Shown piece by piece: positions 6,405-12,758 of a stretch of 12,758 bases of DNA (position 1 is the first letter of the stretch; each line of letters starts with the position of its first letter). Origin of the DNA: Gammaproteobacteria bacterium. GTDB lineage: Bacteria > Pseudomonadota > Gammaproteobacteria > SZUA-229. The notes under the pieces are model-generated. The model was not told the origin of the DNA and searched no databases. It saw nothing but the letters and a program-made list of their open reading frames with translations. Where the stretch lies: positions 1 to 12,758 of the forward strand of contig JAPHRB010000021.1 of NCBI GenBank assembly GCA_026197015.1. The letters are read 5' to 3'. The position numbers were made by a program, and so were the translations under genes.

Positions 6405-7598
6405 ATGCTTAGTAACAAACACCTGATTCATTATGCAATCCGGAAAATGCATTTTGCAATTATTTTATATTTTATATCGGCTCTGTTCGTCACAAAGTAT
6501 AGCACCGCCGATATAGTAAAACCGGCTATGGTTGAAATTAGTGTATTTGCAGATGGAAATTACCGGGTAGAACTACGCGCCAGTATTGAAGCCATAATGA
6601 CAGGCATTAATTCTAAATATAGAAATACTCAGGACGCCCCCTCTGCCGAAGAATATGATGCATTAAGAGCGTTGCAATCTGCACAACTACGTGAAAAGTT
6701 TATTACCTTCGAAAGCCAGTTAGAAGAAGAAATTAAACTCTACTTTGATAAAAAACCAACGAAATTACAAATTAGCGAAGTAATAATTCCCGTTCCCGGT
6801 TATACAAAAGTCCCACGCACCAGTTTAATTGTTTTTCAGGGCAAGATAGATAAACAGGTAAAACAGCTCTCCTGGTATTACCCTGCCCGGTTTTCTGATA
6901 ACGCAATACGTGTAAGGCAAATTGATACCGAAAATGAAAAGTGGTACTGGTCATCATGGCAATGGTTAAGAAACGATCAGCTAAGTAAGCCTTTTTCTTT
7001 AAAAGAAGTATTCACGGAACCGGCGCTATTCTCAGTGATATCAGAATATGTAATTGCGGGTTTTGATCACATTATTCCAAAAGGTCTTGATCACATATTA
7101 TTTATTCTTGGCATTTTTCTACTTAGCACAAAACTCAAAACACTGGCCTGGCAGGCAACCATGTTTACCCTTGCCCATTCAATTACACTCAGCCTGTCAA
7201 TGTTTAATATAGTCAGTTTGCCCGCAAGTATAGTAGAACCCCTTATCGCTCTATCAATTGCTTACATTGGTTTTGAAAACATATTTGCCCACAAGTTAAA
7301 AACCAGTCGACTGGCACTTGTTTTTGCTTTTGGTTTATTACATGGTCTGGGGTTTGCCAGCGTGCTGGCAGATTTTGGAATGCCTGAAAGCGCTTATGCC
7401 ACTGCTTTAATCAGTTTTAATATAGGCGTTGAGATTGGCCAGCTTATCATTTTGAGCAGTGCATATTTTTGTATTACTTACTGGTTTAAAAACAAACAGC
7501 ATTTTCATAATTATATAACCGTACCCGGCTCTATTATAATCGGTGTTACAGGGCTGTACTGGACCTGGGATAGATTTAGCTGGGCAGCTATTGGTTAA
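6405..7598 (+). CDS. HupE/UreJ-family membrane protein with N-terminal periplasmic domain
   Basis: The C-terminal half has about six membrane segments and the HupE/UreJ-type motifs, numbered from the ATG at 6405 (397 residues): GFDHIIPKGLDHILFILG (219-236), TLAHSITL (255-262), EPLIALSIAYIG, GLLHGLGFA (310-318) and FNIGVEIGQ (338-346). Classical HupE/UreJ proteins are linked to nickel uptake; members with a soluble N-terminal domain are less well understood. Here a signal-like hydrophobic stretch (HFAIILYFISALFV) precedes about 180 residues of probable periplasmic domain. The frame is open from 6261, but the first 48 codons look non-coding. I chose 6405 because TTGAG lies about 7 nt upstream; the ATG at 6447 gives a more compact signal peptide and is a real alternative. 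It is divergent from soxB with a 159-bp gap. The substrate is unknown. Confidence 0.8.
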   Translation: MLSNKHLIHYAIRKMHFAIILYFISALFVTKYSTADIVKPAMVEISVFADGNYRVELRASIEAIMTGINSKYRNTQDAPSAEEYDALRALQSAQLREKFITFESQLEEEIKLYFDKKPTKLQISEVIIPVPGYTKVPRTSLIVFQGKIDKQVKQLSWYYPARFSDNAIRVRQIDTENEKWYWSSWQWLRNDQLSKPFSLKEVFTEPALFSVISEYVIAGFDHIIPKGLDHILFILGIFLLSTKLKTLAWQATMFTLAHSITLSLSMFNIVSLPASIVEPLIALSIAYIGFENIFAHKLKTSRLALVFAFGLLHGLGFASVLADFGMPESAYATALISFNIGVEIGQLIILSSAYFCITYWFKNKQHFHNYITVPGSIIIGVTGLYWTWDRFSWAAIG

Positions 7599-7646
7599 TT
7601 CTTAAAGACAGGTTGTCCGCGTGCATAAAAACAAAAACATATTTTC

Positions 7647-7755
7647 CGCAAATGCACGCAAATAAACGCAAATAAAAACAAAAAGCATTAATTATAGTAT
7701 ATGCGCCGCAGGTGCTTAACAAAAAAACATTTGCGTTTATTCGCGTTCATTTGCG
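7647..7755. repeat. Inverted-repeat element A: 10-bp tandem arms around a GC-rich hairpin core
   Basis: Left arm 7647-7676 is three 10-bp units: CGCAAATGCA, then CGCAAATAAA twice. Right arm 7729-7755 is the inverted equivalent; the 27-bp arms pair with two mismatches. Between them is a core GCGCCGCAGGTGCTTAA (7703-7719) able to form a 5-bp hairpin (GCGCC/GGTGC, one G-T pair). The core matches that of the element at 10222-10325 at 15 of 17 positions. It fills most of the gap between the convergent hupE-like and msrQ genes. A T-rich stretch follows on the plus strand, so it could also act as a terminator for both. No ORF is supported inside it. Confidence 0.85.
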
Positions 7756-7768
7756 TTTTCTTTTGCTT

Positions 7769-8404
7769 CTATCTTTTAAACTTCAAAATAACCCGATAGC
7801 CCAACAACACACTCAAAATAACCAGCATCACACCCGGCACCAGATAATCTGCTTTAATCATCATAAAATAATGCAATAAAGCTAATATTGAAACCGGATA
7901 AATCACCTGATGCAATCGTCCCCAGTTTTTTTTCAGGCGTTTCATCATGCCATTTGTAGAGGTTACAGCCAGAGGGATCAATAGTAAGAAGCTAATAAAA
8001 CCAATTGTAATAAATGGCCTTTTAATTATGTCTTTAACGATATTTTCAATACTGAAAAATTGATCAAACCAGATATAACTCAGAAAATGCATACAAACAT
8101 AAAAGAATGCAAATAAACCCGTCATGCGACGGTAACGTATTAACCAGTTTAATTTAAACACCTTACGCGCCGGTGTAATAGTTAAACCGATTAAAATAAA
8201 ATAAATAGCCCAGTCACCCAGAGTTCGAATTATTTCTTCAACTGGATTTGGACCAAGTTCATTATTTAGCGCATTAAATACCAGCAACATAAACGGTAAA
8301 AAACATAAAATAAATACCATCGGTTTAAAAAAGTTTACAGCTGGCGCTCTATGCTTTATTAACATAAATAAATTACTTTTAATCACTGCTTCCAGTTGCA
8401 GCAT
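7769..8404 (-). CDS. msrQ: MsrQ, heme-binding membrane subunit of the MsrPQ methionine sulfoxide reductase
   Basis: A 211-residue integral membrane b-type cytochrome of the ferric-reductase-like family that passes electrons from the quinone pool or a flavin reductase to periplasmic MsrP. Length equals E. coli MsrQ. Conserved features are GPNPVEEIIRTLGDWA, LTITPARKV, IRYRRMTGL, CMHFLSYIWFD (H106), VTSTNGMMKRLKKNWGRLHQ (H165) and LALLHYF (H178). The three histidines keep the spacing of the E. coli heme-ligand histidines. About six TM segments are visible. It follows msrP by 42 nt on the same strand, the usual msrPQ operon order. The start is supported by GAAG about 11 nt upstream; Met14 is a weaker alternative. 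Repeat element A lies 13 bp past its stop. Confidence 0.93.
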   Translation of the reverse strand: MLQLEAVIKSNLFMLIKHRAPAVNFFKPMVFILCFLPFMLLVFNALNNELGPNPVEEIIRTLGDWAIYFILIGLTITPARKVFKLNWLIRYRRMTGLFAFFYVCMHFLSYIWFDQFFSIENIVKDIIKRPFITIGFISFLLLIPLAVTSTNGMMKRLKKNWGRLHQVIYPVSILALLHYFMMIKADYLVPGVMLVILSVLLGYRVILKFKR

Positions 8405-8446
8405 TTTAATATAACTTCATTTGACCTGTGATTAAAAACTAATCAA

Positions 8447-9424
8447 TTAAAAATATTTTTTCAAGTCCATATCTTTATAAAGGTGTGCAACCTGTTCGCC
8501 ATAACCATTAAACAATTGGGTTTTGGCCTTCGGCTCCCAGAACTTTGACCCCAGTGCACGTTCAGTCGCCTGGCTCCATCTCGGATGATCCACGTTCGGA
8601 TTTACATTTGAATAAAAACCATATTCTTTAGGGCCAGTAACATTCCAGGTGCAAACAGGTTCATGTTCAGTAAATTTAATTTTTACAATCGATTTGATAC
8701 TTTTAAAACCATATTTCCAGGGCACAACTAAACGTATCGGCGCGCCATTCTGGTTTGGCATATGATGCCCATATATACCTGTCGCCATAAAACATAACGG
8801 ATTCATGGCTTCGTCCATTCTTAAACCATCACGGTAAGGCCAGTCTAAAACTCTGCGCACCTGTCCCGGCATTTGCTGTGGATCATAAAGTGTATCAAAT
8901 TGAACATATTTTGCTTTAGACGTGGGCTCGAAACGTTTCAACATATCTGCCAATGAAAACCCAAGCCAGGGCACCGTCATTGACCAGGCTTCTACACACC
9001 TGAATCTATAAATACGCTCTTCGATCTGAGCGTGTTTTAATATGTCCTCGAGATGAAAAGTACCGGTTTTATTCGCCTCGCCTTCTACCGTTATTGACCA
9101 GGGATCGGTTTTAAAATTGCTCGCATTTTGCGCAGGATCTTTCTTGCCAGTACCAAATTCATAGAAATTATTATAAGTAGTCGCATCCTCGAAAGAAGTG
9201 AGTTTTTCACTTTTACCGTATGCTGTTTTGATTAGATTAGGATAGTCAGAGCCATAATCTGAGGTGTTTGCTAATGCGGGTGAACCTAAACCACCAGCCC
9301 AGGCCGCCCCCGCGAGAATGCCTGTTTGTTTGATAAACTCCCGACGATTCAAATAGTCTGATTCATTAGTAATATCAGATGATTTGATATCCTGCTTTGA
9401 AGCCGTTTTTATTAAAAAACTCAT
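8447..9424 (-). CDS. msrP: MsrP, periplasmic molybdopterin methionine sulfoxide reductase catalytic subunit
   Basis: A 325-residue protein of the sulfite-oxidase fold family that reduces methionine sulfoxide in oxidised periplasmic proteins. The Tat signal is NRREFIKQTGILAGAAWAGG (26-45) with probable cleavage near ALA (50-52). Molybdopterin-domain hallmarks are TYNNFYEFGTGKKDPA, RIYRFRCVEAWSMTVPW with the molybdenum-ligand C143, QNGAPIRLVVPWKYGFKSIK, and NVNPNVDHPRWSQATER. The C-terminus LFNGYGEQVAHLYKDMDL closely follows E. coli MsrP (YedY). A true sulfite dehydrogenase is less likely because the match runs along the whole MsrP sequence and msrQ is the next gene. AGAG about 7 nt before the ATG is a modest ribosome site. 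The 80-bp gap to dnaQ leaves room for its own promoter. Confidence 0.95.
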   Translation of the reverse strand: MSFLIKTASKQDIKSSDITNESDYLNRREFIKQTGILAGAAWAGGLGSPALANTSDYGSDYPNLIKTAYGKSEKLTSFEDATTYNNFYEFGTGKKDPAQNASNFKTDPWSITVEGEANKTGTFHLEDILKHAQIEERIYRFRCVEAWSMTVPWLGFSLADMLKRFEPTSKAKYVQFDTLYDPQQMPGQVRRVLDWPYRDGLRMDEAMNPLCFMATGIYGHHMPNQNGAPIRLVVPWKYGFKSIKSIVKIKFTEHEPVCTWNVTGPKEYGFYSNVNPNVDHPRWSQATERALGSKFWEPKAKTQLFNGYGEQVAHLYKDMDLKKYF

Positions 9425-9504
9425 GTTTTGCTCTGGGGGTTGTTTAAATCTGTAATTTACAGACTAAAGTATAGAGCAGAAGTTCACAAAGAGCAGGCGC
9501 AGGT

Positions 9505-10206
9505 TTACGGGTCTTTTTTCCAGATACAGGCATCACCCAGTGCATCTAACCTGTCCTGATGTAATTCAAGCTCATCAACATTAGCTCTAATAACGCTCAT
9601 CTGCGGTCGATTACTATCAACGCGCTTAATTGGGCTAACATTTGACTGATTTTCACCATCCGAATTACTACCTAAAGCAAGCATTTCCTGCCCACCTGTC
9701 ATACGCAGATAAACTTCAGCTAATAATTCAGCATCTAATAACGCGCCGTGTAATTCACGACGTGCGTTATTAACTTCATAACGTTTACATAAAATATCCA
9801 GATTATTTTTTTGACCCGGGTGTTTTTTACGCGCCATTACCAGACTATCGGTGATCTGGCAGTGATCTGACACCTTGCCCCACACCGGATCTAACATCGC
9901 TAATTCATGATCAAGAAAGCCGATATCGAACGGTGCATTATGAATAATTAACTCAGCACCATTTACAAACTTCATAAAGTCCTCGGCAACATCACAAAAT
10001 CGAGGTTTATCCGCTAAAAACTCCGTGCTAATACCATGAACCTCAAACGCCCCTTCATCAATTTCACGGTCTGGCTGAATATACTGATGATAAGTATTTT
10101 CGGTTAACTTACGGTTAATGATTTCCACACAGCCAATTTCAATTATACGATGACCTTGAGAGGGCTCTAAACCGGTTGTTTCTGTATCTAGTACGATTTG
10201 TCTCAT
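9505..10206 (-). CDS. dnaQ: DNA polymerase III epsilon subunit (3'-5' proofreading exonuclease)
   Basis: The DEDDh exonuclease subunit of the replicative polymerase core. From the ATG at 10206 the protein has 233 residues and begins MRQIVLDTETTGLEP. Catalytic residues are D7 and E9 (LDTETTG), D94 (HNAPFDIGF), H153 (ELHGALLD) and D158. QEMLAL (from about residue 173) matches a beta-clamp-binding motif, in the place of E. coli QTSMAF. The tail that would bind the polymerase alpha subunit follows. The frame stays open upstream to 10257, but those 17 codons (TYDLRLKTYDLKL) are translated heptamer repeat, so I reject that longer start. No clear Shine-Dalgarno precedes 10206. It lies downstream of rnhA on the same strand, across repeat element B. 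Confidence 0.93.
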   Translation of the reverse strand: MRQIVLDTETTGLEPSQGHRIIEIGCVEIINRKLTENTYHQYIQPDREIDEGAFEVHGISTEFLADKPRFCDVAEDFMKFVNGAELIIHNAPFDIGFLDHELAMLDPVWGKVSDHCQITDSLVMARKKHPGQKNNLDILCKRYEVNNARRELHGALLDAELLAEVYLRMTGGQEMLALGSNSDGENQSNVSPIKRVDSNRPQMSVIRANVDELELHQDRLDALGDACIWKKDP

Positions 10207-10221
10207 TTGAAAACATAGTTT

Positions 10222-10325
10222 TAAGTCATAAGTCTTAAGTCGTAAGTCGTAAGTCAAAGCAGGGCGCCGTAGGCGCTTAATCTTTTGACTAAGACTTATG
10301 ACTTATGACTTACGACTAAAGACTA
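10222..10325. repeat. Inverted-repeat element B: heptamer tandem arms around a GC-rich hairpin core
   Basis: Left arm 10222-10256 is five tandem heptamers TAAGTCN (last base A, T, G, G, A). The right arm, about 10287-10325, holds five to six inverted GACTTAY-like units, so the arms can pair in several registers. The centre GCGCCGTAGGCGCTTAA (10264-10280) forms a perfect 5-bp hairpin with a GTA loop and matches the element A core at 15 of 17 positions, in the same orientation. The element fills the rnhA-dnaQ gap. The rnhA stop codon (10316-10318) lies inside the right arm, and the left arm ends 15 bp from the dnaQ start. Confidence 0.9.
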
Positions 10326-10753
10326 TCCACTCCTTTATTAGCCAACTCATCTGCCTTGTCGTTTCCTATATGCCCGGAATGTCCTTTAACCCACTGCCAG
10401 TCTACCTGATGTTGATTTCTGGCCTGGTCAAGACGTTTCCATAAATCTACATTTTTGACAGGTTTTTTAGCCGCGGTTTTCCAGCCCCGGGCTTTCCAGT
10501 TATCAATCCAGTCGGTGATACCCTGCATGACATATTTAGAATCTGTATAAAGTACCAGCTCGCAGGGGCGACTTAAGGATTCAAGCCCCATAATTGCCGC
10601 CATTAACTCCATACGATTATTCGTTGTATTGTTCTCGCCACCGAAGAGCTCCTTATCATGCTCCCCATATCGTAACCAGACACCCCATCCACCTGGCCCC
10701 GGATTCCCGCGGCAGGCACCATCTGTATATAATTTAATTTTTTCATCATTCAT
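10316..10753 (-). CDS. rnhA: Ribonuclease HI
   Basis: Cleaves RNA in RNA-DNA hybrids, removing primers and R-loops in the cytoplasm. From the ATG at 10753 the protein has 145 residues. Catalytic residues are D11 (LYTDGACRGNPGPGG), E49 (NNRMELMAA), D71 (LYTDSKYV), H125 (KGHSGH) and D135 (KADELANKG). The basic handle WKARGWKTAAKKPVKN is present, as in E. coli. The frame is open to a TTG at 10783, but the E. coli alignment supports the ATG; neither has a strong ribosome site. It ends GVDSL, about 10 residues shorter than E. coli, and its last codons and TAG fall in the heptamer repeat of element B. It probably forms a transcription unit with dnaQ and is divergent from mltD. Confidence 0.94.
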   Translation of the reverse strand: MNDEKIKLYTDGACRGNPGPGGWGVWLRYGEHDKELFGGENNTTNNRMELMAAIMGLESLSRPCELVLYTDSKYVMQGITDWIDNWKARGWKTAAKKPVKNVDLWKRLDQARNQHQVDWQWVKGHSGHIGNDKADELANKGVDSL

Positions 10754-10830
10754 GCGGCATGATACTACCCGATTTATCAACAAAATAAATATTATTAAGA
10801 AGATTTATTGAGAAATAGTTCAAGCAATAT

Positions 10831-10852
10831 AAAGTGTAATGAATTACACTTT
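10831..10852. promoter_or_regulatory. 22-bp perfect palindrome between rnhA and mltD (operator candidate)
   Basis: Arms AAAGTGTAAT (10831-10840) and ATTACACTTT (10843-10852) are perfectly inverted around GA. It lies in the divergent rnhA/mltD intergenic region, 77 bp from the rnhA start and 47-56 bp from the mltD start. A TATAAA (10828-10833) overlaps its left edge and could be a -10 for mltD, which would place the palindrome over the transcription start. No T-run follows, so it is not a terminator. The regulator is not identified. Confidence 0.5.
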
Positions 10853-10899
10853 GAATACGCCTGTAAACATGAATATACACATTAGAAAAAGAAGATAAC

Positions 10900-12555
10900 T
10901 TGTTGAATATGTACGCATTTAAAAATTTAAGCTTTAATTTACACAAACTCCTCATTGGCTCTCTATTCAGCATTTTACTTTCTGGCTGTATAAATTCGGA
11001 AACTACGCGCTCCGCTGAAGCCAGCTTGCAGGCCGCCGAATCAGCTAGAATTAATCGCATTATCAGCCAGTCGTTTGCAGCTGCAGAGCAGGAATTAGAG
11101 GACGAACTATTTGCGGTTAATCCGGAGGACTATACGTCACATGAGATCCCAGACATCTGGAACCGCGTGCGTAGCGGCTTCAGTATTGCCGACACAACAG
11201 ATAACCCGCGTTTATTATCTGAACTTAAATGGTATGCCAAACACCAGAAATATCTCGATAGAGTGGTAGAGCGTTCTGAGCCATTTTTACATTATGTTTT
11301 AAATGAAGCCCAAAAACGAAATTTACCGACAGAGCTGGTACTTTTACCCATCGTAGAGAGTGCTTATCAGACATTCGCCTATTCTCACGGCAGAGCTTCA
11401 GGCATCTGGCAGTTCATCCCCTCTACCGGGAAAATTTATGGCCTTAAACAAAACTGGTGGTATGACGGTCGACGTGATGTTTATGCTTCTACTCAGGCAG
11501 CCCTTAAGTATTTAGAAAACCTGAATCGTGAATTTAAAGGTAACTGGTTACATGCATTAGCTGCTTATAACTCTGGCTCAGGCACAGTGCGCCGCGCCAT
11601 ACGTAAAAACAAAAAACGTGGCAAACCAACTGACTTCTGGAATCTCAAATTACCCAAAGAAACCCAGGCATATGTACCTAAGTTACTTGCCCTGAAACGT
11701 TTAATTGCTAACCCGGCTGATTATGGTATTACCCTGAACTGCGTTGAAGATACTCCCTACTTCGAAGCGGTTGATATAAATGCTCAACTTGATCTGGCGA
11801 TGGCCGCTGAAATGGCACAAATTGATTTAGACAGATTATACCAGCTAAACCCTGCGTTTAATCATTGGGCTACCGCACCATATGGCCCTCACCGTTTACT
11901 TATTCCTGTAGATCAGGCAGAGGTATTTAAAGAGAACCTCGCTTCAATACCTAAAGCCGAACGAATTAAATGGAAACGCCATAAAATTAAAGCTGGTCAG
12001 ACTTTAAGCCATATTGCTGATCGTTACTCTGTATCTGTTAGCAGCCTGAAAAGACTCAACAATCTGCGCTCGACCAGTATTCGCGCAGGAAAATATCTGG
12101 TGATTCCCGTCTCAAGCCGTAAACTTTCAGATTATAACCTGACGGCTTACCAGCGTAAAAAAACACTACAAAACATAAATCGTAAAGGTAATAAAATTAC
12201 CCATACAGTTCAACGTGGCGATACGTTCTGGGATTTATCAAGAACCTATAAAGTAAAGTCTCACAGTATTGCTCGCTGGAATGGCATGGCAATCAGAGAC
12301 CCGCTTCGTGAAGGTCAAAAACTGGTTATCTGGACTAAAGCCCCGCTGAGCAAGTCTGCCAAAAACGGTAGAGACACTATTCAACGTATATCTTACCGAG
12401 TACGTAACGGTGACTCTTTATATTTAATAGCGCAGAAATTTAATGTCGGTATCAAAGATTTAAAACGCTGGAATAGCTTAAGCAGTAAATACCTGCAACC
12501 CGGACAAAAAATTAAGTTATATGTTGATGTAACTCGACAAGCCGGAAATAGCTAA
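10900..12555 (+). CDS. mltD: Membrane-bound lytic murein transglycosylase D with three LysM domains
   Basis: A lipoprotein enzyme that cleaves the glycan strands of peptidoglycan, producing 1,6-anhydromuramyl ends. Numbered from 10900 it has 551 residues. Signal peptide plus lipobox LLSGC gives a lipidated C30. The family-1 transglycosylase domain spans about 120-270: LPTELVLLPIVESAYQ with catalytic E153, GRASGIWQFIPSTGKIYGL, WWYDGRRDVYAST and ALAAYNSGSGTV. Three LysM peptidoglycan-binding domains follow (about 360-403, 433-478, 498-542), versus two usually annotated in E. coli MltD. Start is ambiguous: TTG at 10900 or 10903 lies 5-8 nt after GAAG, while ATG at 10909 lacks close spacing but is the commoner codon. 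It is divergent from rnhA, recalling the E. coli mltD-gloB-rnhA-dnaQ region without gloB. Confidence 0.95.
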   Translation: MLNMYAFKNLSFNLHKLLIGSLFSILLSGCINSETTRSAEASLQAAESARINRIISQSFAAAEQELEDELFAVNPEDYTSHEIPDIWNRVRSGFSIADTTDNPRLLSELKWYAKHQKYLDRVVERSEPFLHYVLNEAQKRNLPTELVLLPIVESAYQTFAYSHGRASGIWQFIPSTGKIYGLKQNWWYDGRRDVYASTQAALKYLENLNREFKGNWLHALAAYNSGSGTVRRAIRKNKKRGKPTDFWNLKLPKETQAYVPKLLALKRLIANPADYGITLNCVEDTPYFEAVDINAQLDLAMAAEMAQIDLDRLYQLNPAFNHWATAPYGPHRLLIPVDQAEVFKENLASIPKAERIKWKRHKIKAGQTLSHIADRYSVSVSSLKRLNNLRSTSIRAGKYLVIPVSSRKLSDYNLTAYQRKKTLQNINRKGNKITHTVQRGDTFWDLSRTYKVKSHSIARWNGMAIRDPLREGQKLVIWTKAPLSKSAKNGRDTIQRISYRVRNGDSLYLIAQKFNVGIKDLKRWNSLSSKYLQPGQKIKLYVDVTRQAGNS

Positions 12556-12590
12556 TACTGTACAAACCGATATTCTCGTCTAAACTTTCC

Positions 12591-12610
12591 ATCTATATTG
12601 TCATATAGAT
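12591..12610. promoter_or_regulatory. Inverted repeat upstream of the 12647 gene
   Basis: Perfect 8-bp arms ATCTATAT (12591-12598) and ATATAGAT (12603-12610) around TGTC, 36 bp past the mltD stop and 36 bp before the next start codon. There is no T-run, so it reads as an operator candidate rather than a terminator. Confidence 0.4.
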
Positions 12611-12633
12611 ACAGGTGCACGTTACAGGTGCAC
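12610..12633 (+). repeat. Two 11-bp direct repeats before the 12647 gene
   Basis: TACAGGTGCAC occurs at 12610-12620 and 12623-12633, separated by GT (13-bp period). Each contains the 6-bp palindrome GTGCAC. The first copy shares its first base with the last base of the neighbouring inverted repeat, and the second ends 2 nt before the ribosome-binding site. It may be a paired binding site or a small tandem duplication. Confidence 0.6.
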
Positions 12634-12646
12634 ATGAAGGATACAA

Positions 12647-12758
12647 ATGAGCGAACAAATAGACGTTGCCCTACTGGCGCGCTACCAGCCTTTAAATGCA
12701 CTCAATCCTGAAAACCTTCAGGAAATTCTGAAACAACTAAAACTCGAAAAAATAAACG
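12647..12758 (+). CDS. N-terminus of a possible cyclic-nucleotide-binding-type protein (truncated by window end)
   Basis: Only 37 codons are visible, from the ATG at 12647 with a good ribosome site GAAGGA 5 nt upstream. The peptide (beginning MSEQIDVALLARYQPLNALN, then PENLQEILKQLKLEKIN) resembles the helix that opens Crp/Fnr-type cyclic-nucleotide-binding domains, where a short 'F/Y-x-P-L-x-x-L-x-x-E-x-L' segment precedes the beta roll. No diagnostic binding motif is within the window, so the family call is tentative. It follows mltD on the same strand by 91 bp, with an inverted repeat and a direct repeat in the gap, which suggests separate regulation. Confidence 0.5.
   Translation, partial: MSEQIDVALLARYQPLNALNPENLQEILKQLKLEKIN

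Noticed and set aside
7647..7755. Possible CRISPR-like array from the short repeats
   Set aside because: The units are 10 bp, directly tandem and without spacers, the other side is inverted, and no cas gene is near.
8447..9424. Sulfite dehydrogenase (SorA-type), suggested by the sulfur-oxidation context
   Set aside because: Similarity to MsrP runs from the Tat signal to the C-terminus, and the next gene is msrQ. The context alone does not outweigh this.
10207..10257. Extended N-terminus of DnaQ starting at 10257
   Set aside because: The 17 extra residues are translated heptamer repeat, and exonuclease homology starts at the ATG at 10206.
10746..11060. 104-residue open frame on the minus strand
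   Set aside because: It overlaps the mltD signal-peptide region and the divergent intergenic region, antisense to mltD, and its translation shows no recognisable domain.

Overview
The window reads as chromosomal DNA from a fairly AT-rich gammaproteobacterium that oxidises reduced sulfur compounds. The block mltD / rnhA / dnaQ resembles the mltD-gloB-rnhA-dnaQ neighbourhood of Enterobacteria. LolD, LolC/E, HrcA, SfsA and MsrPQ are all proteobacterial-type proteins, and a complete soxB points to thiosulfate oxidation. I cannot name the genus from sequence alone.

Layout, left to right. (1) 1-2943, minus strand: lolC/E permease, then lolD ATPase with a 1-nt stop/start overlap, then hrcA, which runs off the left edge. 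This is lipoprotein export followed by the heat-shock repressor. A 28-bp inverted repeat sits just ahead of the hrcA start. (2) 3039-3743, minus: sfsA, ended by a clear intrinsic terminator. (3) 3939-4208, plus: a small secreted ten-cysteine protein with mirror-symmetric cysteine spacing, which I do not recognise. A terminator that looks bidirectional separates it from soxB. (4) 4302-6245, minus: soxB, an orphan Sox gene with a Tat signal and a lipobox-like cysteine. It is divergent from (5) 6405-7598, plus: a HupE/UreJ-type membrane protein with a periplasmic N-terminal domain. (6) 7769-9424, minus: msrP and msrQ, the periplasmic methionine sulfoxide repair pair. (7) 9505-10753, minus: rnhA and dnaQ, separated by a repeat element. 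(8) 10900-12555, plus: mltD, a lipoprotein murein transglycosylase with three LysM domains. (9) 12647-end, plus: the start of a gene that may encode a cyclic-nucleotide-binding-type protein.

Functionally the window mixes envelope maintenance (Lol, MltD), periplasmic redox and sulfur chemistry (SoxB, MsrPQ, the Cys-rich protein) and replication upkeep (RNase HI, DNA polymerase III epsilon). No gene cluster here forms an obviously new multi-gene system.

The most unusual structure is non-coding. Two elements of about 100-110 bp, one between hupE-like and msrQ and one between rnhA and dnaQ, share a 17-nt core that matches at 15 positions and can fold into a small hairpin. In both, the core is flanked by inverted arms built from short tandem repeats, but the repeat unit differs (10 bp in one, 7 bp in the other). 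The second element supplies the rnhA stop codon and would supply a false N-terminal extension to dnaQ. Several further palindromes lie in intergenic regions and look like operators. No gene-free stretch exceeds 300 bases, and I saw no tRNA, rRNA, CRISPR array, transposase or prophage gene.
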